From contig OU612075.1 of NCBI GenBank assembly GCA_914767715.1, positions 15,314,001 to 15,378,000 on the forward strand: a stretch of 64,000 nt of DNA. Direction: 5' to 3'. The first letter of the stretch is position 1. Each line of letters begins with the position of its first letter. This stretch comes from Membranipora membranacea (Eukaryota > Bryozoa > Gymnolaemata > Cheilostomatida > Membraniporidae). Positions 1 to 13,100 of this stretch are shown piece after piece. The notes beneath the pieces are model-generated. The model was not told the DNA's origin, made no database searches, and saw only the letters and a list, made by a program, of their open reading frames with translations. The translations under genes were made by a program, and so were the position numbers.

Positions 1-103
1 TGCTTGAAAACACTCAAAGCAGCAATTAGTGCTGAAAATAGACAAACAAACAAAAATTTTTATCTAAACAATAGTTTTTGTAGACAGGTAATTGGAACAT
101 TGA

Positions 104-3100
104 ATGAGAGCTATAAAAATGAGTGTGGATAGCCCGTTACCTAGCGTAACAAAGACACCTACATCCTCAAATAACAAAACGTCAACATTAGCGTCTATAA
201 TAAAAGAGGGCAGACGTCATGATCTGCCCCCAAGAACAAGAGTCAAGAAGAGGATTAAAAGTGTGGTCATCGATGATCAGCCGGAGACTATGATTAGGTC
301 AGAAGCATCACTCGGGGATACAGCCGGGGAGAAGGGGAGATATGCAGATGAGAGAAGCTCTATAACCAGTTCAAAAAGAACAGTGAGGTGAGCTGGTATC
401 ATTTTTTGAGACTCTGTGTCCGCAATATTGGTAGAAAAAATTGAAAACAAAGCAACAATTCTGTTTTTTAGAATTTTGTTTCAAACTTCTTTAAGAATGT
501 GGTGAATGTTTTGGAATGTAATACTTCCTTTTACAGGATGCGAGTATTGAGTGAGATATCTTCTGCACTTATGTTTTTTCCTTAGGGACTTTATAAACTC
601 TTCAAGTAACAACCCCCTGACCCGCCGTAGGCAGTCCCTAATAATCATTTCAATAACAGTTTATCTCTTCCCTGGTCTTAATTAAATTATCATCGTAGTA
701 TTTCACAGGATTTTTAGTCAAAATTGTTATTGTGTAGTAGTAATATGGATATAAATCTCTACATAATTGTACCATTTTTTCAGATCCTCACAAACACAGA
801 GGAAATTGAGGGCTGCTGGGTCTAGTGAGAGCTTCCCAATACATCTGCTGCAAGGCATGGGCAAGAACTCGCCAATGCCTTCTATCAAAGAAAGGTCTAA
901 GACCATGCTAGATCTATCTTCAGCCTCGAACAAAGAGCGCGAGGGTAATGTTAAATTACACAATGTAATATTATATGCCTGGCAAACCAATTCTTTTTAT
1001 TCTTACCCAGTTATTTTAAGAATCTTCAAGTGAGAAACACACCTACCATAAGTCTAAGTAAGGAGTAACTGATGCTCCCTAATATAGTGACAAAGTATTT
1101 CCATAAATCTAATATGTTTCTTTAGAGACTGAAATATTTCAGAACTTTCTGGATTATCTTAAGCAACCTGCAAGTGATAGCGAAGATGAGGCTCCACCAC
1201 CAGTAGCTGAAAAAGAGAGAATCAGTCGGAGGTCGGAGCCTGAACGATCTCTGACAAGTAAAGTAAAAAGGAGGAAGAATCCTATTAAGACACAGTTCCC
1301 TCCACCGTCAGCTAACGACAGTGATTCTGATGAGGTATTTAGAGATATTAAGTTTCCATCTCATGCGACAAATCCTGCCTTGTATCACAGTTTAGTATTC
1401 ATCACGATTGAGTTGCCACAAGTTTGTGAAGATTCATTCAGAGAGGGTAGACCAACTTTAGAGTGATATCTGGCGTGAAGGTGTGCACCGTAATAAAACT
1501 CTACCCTCCCACTTCGTCGTGACGCACTGATTCATGAATAGGAGAGAAATTTGTGCCTTTTGTTTGTGGTTGGTGGGGATTTTATTACCTAAATCCCTGA
1601 AAAATATTGGATTGCTAATAAATTCTCGTTCTTTGTGAATTACTTATTTTGTCTTCTGAACTTCACCATGGAACTCTCCAATCTCGTGATGAACAACACT
1701 AGTTGGTTTTCTGATTTTGCCATTTATAATTAACGTCTTTCACATTGTATGTCTTTAGAATTTCTGCATTGTATGGATGTATATTCATAGATACAATATT
1801 GTCTTGTCCCTTCTCTGTCAAACAGTGAAGTGTCTTAGTGGCGTGAAATTTTAAAACTGCACCAAAGAGTTATTGTAGGATGGGAGTGCCTCCCAGATCA
1901 TTGACACATCCAAGAATGCCTACGAAAAGCAAAGGCTTCTAAGAGCCAAGAAGCTTCTCAATCAGCTTGGCATAAGCGGTAAAATTAAGTTAGATCAAGG
2001 CTTTTGGTTGCTAGAGTTATTTTTATAGAGTTTATCCCTGTGGGGGTGACCCACAATTATTCCCTATTGTCCATTACAGGATAAATCAGTAAAGCCTGAA
2101 GAAGACTTGAAAGCTCAACAAGATATCTACATTAAACCAGATGAGGACATCAAAGAGGAAAAAAGCAGTGAGCTTCCAGAAGAGAAACCACTGCATCAGG
2201 AGAGCGAAGAAGCTCAACAACAAGTGGAAAAAGAGAGCAATGAAACTCAACCTCCAACTGAGAACGAAAGCCATGTAGCTCAACCCCCAGCGGAGAACGA
2301 AAGCCATGTACCTCATCCCCCAGCAGAGAACGAAAGCCATGAACCTCAATCCCCAAATGATGAGGAGAGCAAAGAACCTCAACCAATAGACGGAGAGGAG
2401 AAAGGTGAACCTCCACTAAAAGAAAAGCCCAAGAAGTCAATGGCTATGAGACTCAGTGAGAAAAGATTAGCGTCTCTGTACGGAACTTCACACAGCAAGG
2501 AACCAATGCAAAGAAAATCAGGAAATGAGGTAGGAGAAGACAAACAATTGAAAAATGACAATGGTGAACAGCACGACACTAGAGAAGAAGGCGCCACAAC
2601 AAAACAGGAGAACGCAGAGGGAAAGGGCAAAGATAAAAAACGGGTAAAGAAGAAAAAGGCTGCAGGAACAAAGCAAAAGTCTAAGAGTAAGGGGAGATCT
2701 TCAATTAATAAGGTCGCTCCAGTAGTCGAGAAGCAAGCTGGCCAGGGAAAAGAAGAACTACAACAGCGAGGTGATAGTGACAACCAACAATCAAATGATG
2801 CAGGGAATGGTACTGAATCTCAAATTATCTTAAGCAGTCCAATTAATTCTGAAAAACAAATCGATCTTGAAGATCAAGCTGGTGACAATAAGGCTCTGAA
2901 CTCCTCACAAATCAACAATGGGTCAGTTGACGAAACTGAAAACGATAATGAAGACAATTTACAAAGAGATACCGACAACAGTCCAAACGCTGCAGAAATA
3001 AAGCCCCAAAATGAGCCTGACACTCATGATGATCACATTACCTTAGTAGCAAATGCAAACAGCCCAGAACAAGGTGATGACCACGATCAACGCATGAATG

Positions 3101-6100
3101 TGGATAACAAGGTAATGACCAATTCTGAGACAGATACTGAAACCGGCAAAAACCCAGGAGATGAGACGAGTGATAATATTCAAGGTGAAGGGGATCTAAA
3201 ACTACCTGGTACACCGGGCGGAGAGACGAGTGAGGAACACGAGAAAGACGACAATGTTAATGAGCACTTGGATACAGATGAGCTTAATGAAGGTCAAACT
3301 AGGGTTGAGAGTCATGTGAAATTGAATGGTGAAGACACAGTCGAGAAACAGATGCCCAAAGAAGACCTAGCAGGCATAGACAGCACCCAGGAAACTGACA
3401 GCCACCAAAACCCACCAGATAATATTCAGAGTGAAGGGTATCCTGAACTTCCTGTTAAATCAGACGGAGAGGTGAGAAAGCAACACGAGAATGATGACCA
3501 TGTTAGCAAGGATGTAAATTCTAATGTTGAAAATACAGACGAGAAACAGACGTCAAGAGACGATCCAGCAGATGTAGACAGAAGCATGGATGAGGGCGAG
3601 AGTGGGGGTGAAGTGCAGGTGAACCATGAACATGAAGATGATCAGGATAGGGGTAGTGATGAGGATACAAATAATGAGGATGTGCATGATGAGCGTTTGG
3701 TCACACCAGTTCACCAACAAGACCATGATAGTGAGGTATCACCATCTTCCCCAGACGACAGCGATGCAAAAACAAACAATGACCTGAAGATTCATACAAG
3801 TGAAAGCATCGATATTGATGAAAGGCATGAAGAAGCAGCACCTGTAGGAGCGGGAGTAGAACCAGCACCACTGACAAAGGATGGTGTTGTAGAAGAGGAG
3901 ACAGAATCTGAAGTTCAGTCAGCTGGTGATGCAGAAAATTTACCTCTAACTAAAGCTTCAGAGGAATTACAGCAGAATGAGGATGTTAAAGCCCCTAGTT
4001 CTCCAGTGCATGAAAATAGTGCTGCAGAGGAAACTGACCCTGACACGATGGAGCCAGGTGAACCTGACGAAGAGCGAGTTAGAAGTCCTGATCAGAGACG
4101 CGAAGAAGTAGAAGCAGAACATCACAAAGATTCGCCAAATACCGAAAGTAACAAAAGGAGCACTGAAGATGAAGATGATGCTACATCTGATCATTCTGTA
4201 GAAGAAACTAAAGAAGAGTCTGTGAAAATAGGCCTAAGAAAAAATATTCCACGCAAGGCGAAGAAGGGACATGTGAAATCCTCTCCATATCTAGTACAAG
4301 GGGCAACCACCCAAAGGCAAAGTGACGCCAAGGCCAAACTCGGGACTAAAGGTTTGTCATCTAACTCATATCTGTTATGCATGCGTACAAAGGTCAGCGG
4401 TAGATGTATTGTGTAGGTGTAGTTTTTGTGTTTAACACCATTAAAGTGTCCTGTCCTGTGTACTGTTTGGTCAATGTTGTTGTTTTACCGTTGTTAAGAA
4501 CAAATCCATTCACTTGACAATCGAGAGACCGGAATTCATTAGAATATATCAAGGTGATGGCACTGTAATACCCAGTGAACTCTTACATGGATACTATTCA
4601 TTCACTGATGAATGACAGATTTTTTGATAAATTATAGATGAAGGTCTGATCCCACAGCAGAAGACTGATCCAGTTCTCTGTAAAGAATGTAAAGCAATGA
4701 GGTCTACAGCTGATAATTGCAGACAAGTACACAAGCATACAGAACATGCAGGTATATATATGCACGATAAAAAAATTATGCGGTGGCACCTCCTATGTAA
4801 AATGCGAGTCAGAGATGATAAAATATTAAAATATTATACCATGATACATCATACTGCAAAGACCTTTTCAATGCACACATTTGACTTCAATCTAGCAATG
4901 GTTTCCTGTCTACACTTAATTTCTATTCAATCCTGTCATTCCTAAGCATCTGGAGTTACCTTTCCATGCAAACATGTCAAGCAGTTTATTACTTTTCTGT
5001 AGTTGAGCATATCGGCAGATAGATTTTGGAAACTTCTAAATTGATTCATAAATATAGAATCCTCTAAGTTTTTCCTAACCTGGGTATGCAACTCCTATGC
5101 CTGTCTAATATATACCTGTCTAATATATACCTGTCTGACACACGTGACATAGCTCTATGCGTAGGTCAAATTTTTTTGCGATCCTCAAGGTTTGTTAACC
5201 GTAATAATTAACCATGTAGACGATGCCGATTCAGGTAGAGGTACAAGCTGCAAGACAGGACGAGATTCGGAGTGCAGCACTGGGTCAGGGGCAGTACAGA
5301 CTCATGTTACTAGAGTAGAGGTATCACCGAGGAGAGTGACTAGGAGTACCAGCAGTCTGCTCAAGGACAAACAAAGGTGGCACTACAGCCTAATAGACAG
5401 TCCTTACATGAAACTGCCTCTCCGAGATATTGCCAACAAAGCTGTAAGTAACAGCAGTGAGACTCAAAACTGAATTCCAGTTCGAGTGTTACAAAATTCT
5501 GAGGTGTATCAGACACTTAACTGAGTTAAATGCCCATAAATATTTAGCTTAAGTAGATGAAGTCTATCCATGAATACGTCAATACGCTCACTGAGCAAGG
5601 TAACATCATTCAAATCTGGCGTATTCAAATATCTTTTGTTTCAATTATAACATTATCTTTTTATCTCTGCAACAAGTTTTGCCTCTGCACAATACTATAA
5701 TGAAAATATCTTAACATTTTTATTTTCTCTCTTCTCAAAGACATCATATCTATTTCCACCTCACTGCTGAAACATTTTAACTCATCTTCAGTCTCAAGCT
5801 TTCCTTTTTTTTCTCTTTTCCTTTTCCTTTTTTATCGGCACTATTCGGAAAACATTCCGCTACTGGAATGAAATAGACTGCCAATGAAAGTGTAAAAAAA
5901 AAAAAAATAGAAGCAGCATATTTATTTGGTCCTGGAGAGATTGAGGCTTGGTAAACTTTGGTGAGACAATGAATGTTACATCTTATTCAGGTGAGAAAAG
6001 AGTTGGCAGAGAAGCGTAGAAAGCTTTACTCATCAGGTAAGGATTTGGAGCCTGTGTACTGTCCTATGTGTGCTAACTACACTACAGACTACGACCACGT

Positions 6101-6206
6101 GATCAGGGCTACACTCAGATATAACAGAGTCAGCAACATGAAAACAGGCAACAAGAACAGATCACGATACTTCTCCGTCAATGTCAACCAGTCCGCTGCC
6201 TTTTAA
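104..6206 (+). CDS. Unrecognised acidic, disordered protein with two Cys/His modules (8 exons, 1189 aa)
   Basis: Proposed exons are 104-387, 784-944, 1126-1334, 1879-1978, 2090-4351, 4638-4751, 5220-5443 and 5991-6206; phases agree and the total is 3570 nt. The ATG at 104 directly follows an in-frame TGA, so it is a credible start, although an upstream exon is possible. The acceptor at 2090 was chosen because the nearer one at 2080 would give a stop in phase. Exons 1-4 encode a basic, Ser-rich region. Exon 5 (about 754 residues) is Glu/Asp/Lys/Ser-rich, with tandem repeats near its start and a later internal duplication. Exon 6 carries C-x2-C then C and two or three His in zinc-finger-like spacing (VLCKECKAM...), and exon 8 carries CPMC with a following His. 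The C-terminal 100 residues are basic and well ordered in composition. I do not recognise the family; a scaffold or nuclear protein is possible but is guesswork. Gene structure is firm, function unknown. Confidence 0.72.
2221..2400 (+). repeat. In-frame tandem repeat, about 14 codons, in the acidic exon
   Basis: The large exon of the first gene begins with four to five consecutive imperfect copies of a unit of roughly 42 bp encoding ENESHxxQPPA-type peptides (variants ESNETQPPT, ESHVAQPPA, ESHVPHPPA, ESHEPQSPN, ESKEPQP). Middle copies are nearly identical in DNA, which points to recent unequal exchange. Confidence 0.8.
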
Positions 6207-7108
6207 ATTGGAATTCCGGTCATCAGTCATATCATTCACTAGCCCATAAAACAAACATGACTCAAATGGACAGGCGGCTTATGAAACTATTTCCAATATC
6301 CTGTTTGCTTTTGTATTTTTTCGACTAGAAAAATTATAAATTATTGCTCATTTCAAATTAGAACACAATCCAGCCTTATTTGTTTATTTCTAGCAACCGA
6401 AATAAAATTATTCATGCGATTGAAGAAGTACCTTGTATCCAACCACTCATCAGTCCTGTGGTCGATGATGATTTAGGTTAGAGAATGTAACTTATGTGTT
6501 AATGTAGGTATAGATAAGTATTTGTCAGATTGTTGGCATAGTTTGGACTTCTTTTCAGTCTTGAGCTTGCAAAATTTATTCTCTTAAATATTGATAATGA
6601 ATATCTGATATTATTGTAACAATAATAGTCTCGTTTTATTGGTTTAGATTGGACCCAGGATCAAGTCCCTTACATAACAATCACAATATCATCATTAAAC
6701 AAAAAACTATCCTCACTCGTGACCGAGTGAGGAAAAGATATAAATGAAGCTTATCAGTTTAGTTCCCACCAGAAAGCTTTCAAACGTTCAAAGAGCAAAA
6801 TAATCTTACATTGCTGGCATGAAAAATAGCAGAGAAACCATGTTATATTCATTCCCTACTCCAGACGGAATATGTCTGTATATTTGAGTTCATTTCGATG
6901 AGGTGAGAGAAAGAGAAACTCTAACAACACAGTAAAACTATCTGGGAGGAAATATACCAACAATCGTAACCAACAGTGTTCTCAAAATGTCTCAACAAGT
7001 AGTCTGAACAATTTGGTGAGCAAAATACAAGATGCAGAAGAATATATATAATTTTAAGTTGAGGCACCCACCTGGTGGATGTTACACATCTTTGTTTCTC
7101 TACGACAT
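6207..7108. other. Tail-to-tail intergenic spacer
   Basis: No coding exon is seen between the stop of the acidic-protein gene (plus) and the stop of cullin-3 (minus). It holds the 3' ends of both. A plus-strand AATAAA lies at 6401-6406 and a minus-strand AATAAA (TTTATT) at 6635-6640, each suitably placed as a polyadenylation signal for one of the two genes. Confidence 0.6.
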
Positions 7109-10100
7109 TTAAGCTACGTAGGTATAAGTTTTGCTGCAAAGGAAAGAAAGAAAAAATTTATAACGCAATCACTAGTAAAGGATTCTAGGTTATATGTGAT
7201 CATATCATAGGTTATCTACTCCTGAAAAGAGAGCAGACAACTTTTTATGGTTACAAACAAAATTATAGATTGTTGTGTTCTCCTCTTTTAACTCAAAAAG
7301 AGAATGTCAACTCCAGCTTATATGCAATCTGAAAGAATCTACAAGGGATTGCCAAAGAGAGGAAATGCTGATTGAAATTCAATTAGCTGGTATATTTAAG
7401 ATAAGCTGACGACAGTAATAACATTATTTTCTCTCAAACTGGAATAACATGGTCTACTTCCGCGAGACTAGCCACCAAATCCACATGACAGACCAAATGA
7501 CTACATAGAACTTCAACTGTGATAGAATGAGCCCAAGTGCGAGATTACACAATCCTGATGAAACGAGGACGGATACTTACATATCCTCTGTGCTTCTGGC
7601 TAGATAATCTCTATCTATAAGTCCCTCTATTCTCTTCTTTATAACAGTAGGAGCCGGCATAAACCGTGACTTGAGCTGTTCTGTTACTTCTGTGATCAGG
7701 ATATTGTGCTGTTAATATAAATACATGTTGGTGAGTAAACCTTCAACCTATACATATTGACAGCTCACTCCACATTGTCTTCTCGATGCTGAGTAGTTTG
7801 AAAAATATGATGGCTAAACAATAAAGATCTTCAAAATTGTTCATCATGCAAAATTCCTTTACAATCCTTGAAGATAACATGAGATCCATGGCTAGGACTT
7901 GGTTCACTGTTTTTATCAACAAAAGACTATAATGGACTTGAAGAAAAACTATTGATCAATCCTGGAGTCCAAAAAACCTTGACAATGATATTACTGTGTT
8001 ATGGATAGATCATCACACATACACCTTACCTGCATTCGTTTTCTGGCCTTCATGACTCGGACTATCGCTGCCTCGATCTCATATTTCCGGTCTTCATCAA
8101 CCTTGCCACGAGTTTCTTTCCTTTCCGGTTCAGACTCACCTTTGGCAGCAACTTTAAACAAGGCAGCATTGAAGATTATATAATAACATAACATAAACAG
8201 GGGGTAAAGGGTCAAGGGTAAACAAGGTTAAATGGTCACGGGGTTGTTTACCCATAGCGGTTTAATTTAGCTAGTATGGGGCTGGCTTAATGTTAGCTAG
8301 CGCCAAATTTTGGCCAGCTCAGATGGGAGTCTATATAAAATAAAGAGGCTGAGTAAATGTTAAATACTCCTCTAAGGCTATCTTATATCCTATACATCAC
8401 AGAGTGTAAGAAAAATATGAACCAAACATCCTGATGACAAACTTTTTAAAACAGAGTTGTTCAGAGGATGAAAGTTGACTGTAGTTCTGGTAGTACTTAC
8501 TCGCTTGAATTTTAATCTTGTATAGTTTGCTAGTAAATCCATCGTTGACGGTGAATGTATGCGTGGGTTCTATGTTCTTAGTTTTAGGTTCCTTGCTGAG
8601 TATTCTCTGAGATATTTTACCAAGCGACAGAGGTTGTAACGCTCTTGTCAGCTCCCTATCGGGAATGTCAGTCTCATGTTTTATATCCTCATAAGTCCAC
8701 TGAGTACGCTTGTTAAACAGCATGAGCACACACATCTGGTAGGTGGATACGTTGAGGATGTGTTTACGAGTGTCTGGTTTACTAGCTGAGGCAGCCAACG
8801 CTATAGCCGACCCGGAGTCAGCATCGGTCACATGACCTGACGCTGCGGCAGCGCCTCCTGAGCTGCTGCCGCTAGATGATGATGAGTTAGTGTTATTGTA
8901 GAAGACAGCGTTAAGATCAGCAGTACCCAGATGTGATTGTAGTGTGAGCTGACGTCCGCTGTGCTTACCCAGGTAAAATCTAAATCAACCAAAGTAATAA
9001 TATAGACTACCCTATAGGAGTTTAGTTTACGCGGCATTAAGGATTCGCTTTTCGCGTTGTTGCCTAAGTAGCGAAATTTAGTGTATCTTAAATTTAACTC
9101 ACCCACCATAGTTTCATAAACAATGTACAGTTATACAGGAATACACCAAACCTACCCATGCAAGGTAGTGTGGTGTAGTGGTCTAAGTGTCTGCCTTGTA
9201 ATCAGATGGAGAGTTATGCCCTGGGTTCGAATCCCAGCTTGGACTTTTTTTTTTAATTTTCACTAGTAAGCCTACGAAATTTAGTACTAGCGAAATTTAG
9301 TACCAGGTCCAGATAGCGAAATTAAACTCCTTTAGGGTATGAAGCACAAGAGAGAGTATCCCTGTAATCAGTCACAACTATCAAGGCTGTCAAGACACGT
9401 TTATAATTTACACTGCGGTTTAAAACCACAATATGACACAGCACTTTAAGGGTAAAATATACAATTAATCAACTACGCCCATCATATTATTTTGTTGGCA
9501 GGCCAGGGTTAGATCAAATAAGAGACGTGAGAGAGAGCCAGATAGTCAGAAGTTGCGAACAATCCAGCAAATCAGACCTGCCCATGCACACACTGGTACC
9601 CCATCAGACTTGCCATGATAATGCTTACAATGATACTACCATATAGATGGTAACTCACTTTGAGAAGCAGTCAAATGCTTTATGAGCCGGAGTAGGTAGT
9701 ACACATTTAGGTAGAGTAGTAGTCGGCCAGAAGCCTGTAGTTAGGACCCTCACAGTGAGGTCTATGTTATTTACATTATCGCTCCTCTCTATGTTGACAC
9801 AGTAAGCTTTGAACTCCTCCATCGTCGTGTTAGATACAGTCATGTCCTTAAACATTCCCTCCAACTTAGAGGTGAACTGGCAACCACACTCAGTCTGACA
9901 ACAGAAAATAACATGTCAAATATAACAAATATAAAAATAAACTCATGAACTTTGTAATAAGTATTATTGAGTCTATGATTAAAATAGATAGTTGACATAG
10001 ACACAGTTGACATAGACACAGTTGACATAGACACAGTTGACATAGACACAGTTGACATAGGCAAGATATAGTTACAGAATAACTTTTTATCAGGTCTACT

Positions 10101-13100
10101 CAGATTTGACTAAGTAATAAATAGTTGTGATTAAGTGTTAGTATACCTTGAGTTTGGAGATCATATTCTTTTCCGAGTCATCAGACATACTCTTATCTAG
10201 GAGTAATCTCTTAGCTAGGTGCTGTTTATAATATCTCTCAAATACATCCTTCTCTTGTAAGAATCTAAAGAGCACCATACACTTATCTAATACTACCTCT
10301 ATCTCCTGTTCTGTCATCTATAAATAGAAACCATATAACTAGTACTAAGGGTGAAGGGTGGCAGTAGGAACCGGAGCATTCAGAGGGAGGTCTGCTTCAA
10401 ATAGTAATACTTTCTGTGAAATAAGGAGGCTCAGTACGACGGATGGGAAGTTATTGTACCAATCCTCTGATTTAATCCAAAGTTTGATACTCGGTATATG
10501 GAATTATTGTTGCTTTATTTAGGGGATGGAGGGAGAGAAGATTTTATGTAGCTTTAGGTTTACAGAACAACGCCTAGCAGAAGCTGAATTGGTTGTGCTG
10601 GTTGTTGAAAGTATTCAATGTCATAATATCCATTGCTGACTGCTGTCTTTTGTACTATTCCCAAAGAGAGGAACAGGTATGAATCTAGCGCAATCGGCAT
10701 TGATATAAGCCGGATTTCAAAAATGTAGGTGTTCATCATGTGCAAAAGTAGGGCTCAGATCGTATGTAAGTTGTGAGAAGGCCCCTATCTTTCGCATGTT
10801 ACCTTCCCTCTTTTCGGTTGGGATGACTACCAGTACACATATACTAGATATCATGTAATATGTCATATGAGCTGCTCTGGTAAACCTATGCGCTTATGTT
10901 TAATATGTGAACCTGCCTTAAAACAATAAGCAGTCAAATTTCTATGGCACACTAGCCAGAGGTAGGAACCAAAACCTATGCGTTTTACACCTTGGTTAGT
11001 TGATTGGATATAAAACAACAGCATCGGCCGCCTATCGTGATAGACTGACTTGATAAGATATGGGTAGTTTTTACAAAATAATGAATAGGCCAACAATGCC
11101 CTCATCTCAGATTGTTTTGGTCAAGCAAGGTGATTCACTTTGGGAGAAAATGAAAACTCAACTTGCAGTGATTATGCAAAAGTTGGAGTTGCGTTCTTAC
11201 AAATTTTGAAGGGACAGGCAACTCCTCTAAACACAAAAATTGTCAGAACACCATTTGTACCTTGACTTTAGTTTATCCATGAGACCGCTATTAAAATGAT
11301 TACAATCAGGTATAAATGGAAGGAGAAATGTTATATCATCCACACTACTTACTCCTTTGACGCCTTTTTTAAGTTTATTGTCGATGAAGAGTGACAGATA
11401 CTCTGGAGATTTCTCGTTCAGATTGATAAAGTACTCAAAGTCTCCACCCATTATCTGCTTGAAGTATTTATCTCCCTTAAATGACTCATAGAGGAACTGA
11501 TCAAATCTGTCCTTTAGGTCCAACAAGCTCTGTAAGTTAGGAAAATATCATATAGAATTAGACAACTATTCTACTCGTTGATTTCACAGCTTAGATACCA
11601 GCAAGTTCAAGTATTGTTGAAGCTGTAGTGCTGGGCAGACTTACCTGTATATAACTGATAGCTGTTGTTCCCTCGTCCTCTGCCACTAATCCCTTACCCA
11701 GTTCTCTCAGGTACATACTGATAGTCGAGCATATCGTCCTCAGGCCATTATCCACACGTATCAGTAACTTATACATACATGCTAAGTCTTTGTGTTTATT
11801 ATTACGGATCATGTGGATTACTCCTGAGTTTTCCATCTAACATAAAAGAATATTTTGATGTTATGATAGTCGGATGTCTGAATGAATAAAAATGTACCTC
11901 ATGTGTATCCCTATGTTGTGTGGCAAAAAAAGCCCACAGCCCCATTACTTGGGGTTTTTTTTTATAGCTGCATACCATACTGGTCGAGCGGGTCATTGTA
12001 AATAGTCTTAGACATTATCGGACATCTAGAGTCTGAAAACTCGGCTGCTCAAATTTGATTTTAAATAAAATGATGATAATATCTATCTCATCACAAAGAT
12101 TCAGTAGTCATCATAAATAGAACTGTGGTCAATGTTCGGCATGATACAACTATTGATTGGCTAACAAATAAAATCCTTTTAGCACCTTCCCTAGCACTCA
12201 GCTTAAGCTAACCAGTCCTGCTCTAACTAAGGTTCATCTGAGGATTGTAATACTCTTGTTAAGACAGATGATGCTCCCACAGAGCTTTCTTATTTGAGTA
12301 GGGGTCTATTTTGAACAAAGCAGAAGCTGGTCATTATGATATGTCAGATTTACAAACCTTGGTGGACTTAACATACACCACATATCAATGAATGGACAAA
12401 TAAATATAAGGTGACCAATAGGCCAGCCTACAATAAAAGCAGTATTTCCTCTCTATTGCAAGCAGGTCAATGAACACTAAGGGCACAGAAAATTAAAATT
12501 TTTCACTACTCAAGTCAAAACTGAAACAGTCTTCCAATTTCAATTATTTCAAATTTATGTATAAAAGTCATATGAGAAAGTTGCAAAGCTTACCTCGACT
12601 ATAGACTTCATATGTCTGGAGATTAGCTCCTTCTCAAGCACAGCTATGATTGGAGTCTCTGTAGATTTATCGAGATAATGTCTCGCTCTCTCAGCCTCCT
12701 CCTCTATACGAGACTCTACTTTACGTATGTACGTCGAGGCATCGTTCTCTGATAAAAACTCCTGTGACTCCGCCTACACAAAACAGAAATACATTATACT
12801 AGGCATATTGTTGAGTAGTAGCAATAGCCAGAATTAAAGAGGTGCTTGATGACCTGCAGGTTGTTAGACGCTACTAATGTCAAGCATAAGAAATGAAAAA
12901 AATGTAACTCTTGGAAGATATGTCCTTTAGGGCAGTGTTGTGGATATAAACTGAGAAAATATCCGATTGGTTTGAGTTCATCTGTATAGAACAGGGGTGC
13001 CCAACCTATGGCTCATGAGCCACCTCGGCTCATTTTGGCTTTTTGGGTGGCTCATTTTAATATTTGCAAATTTCACGCGCTTTTTGGCGCGAATTTCATG

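Noticed and set aside
2086-4382. Several antisense open frames opposite the acidic exon
   Set aside because: They are complements of GAA/GAG-rich coding sequence, have no splice sites or recognisable domains, and resemble hydrophobic shadow translations.
9170-9245. A functional tRNA-Thr(TGT) gene
   Set aside because: The T-arm is perfect, but acceptor strands fail to pair and the variable region is too long.
9991-10060. CRISPR-like array
   Set aside because: The repeats are directly tandem with no spacers, in an animal intron.
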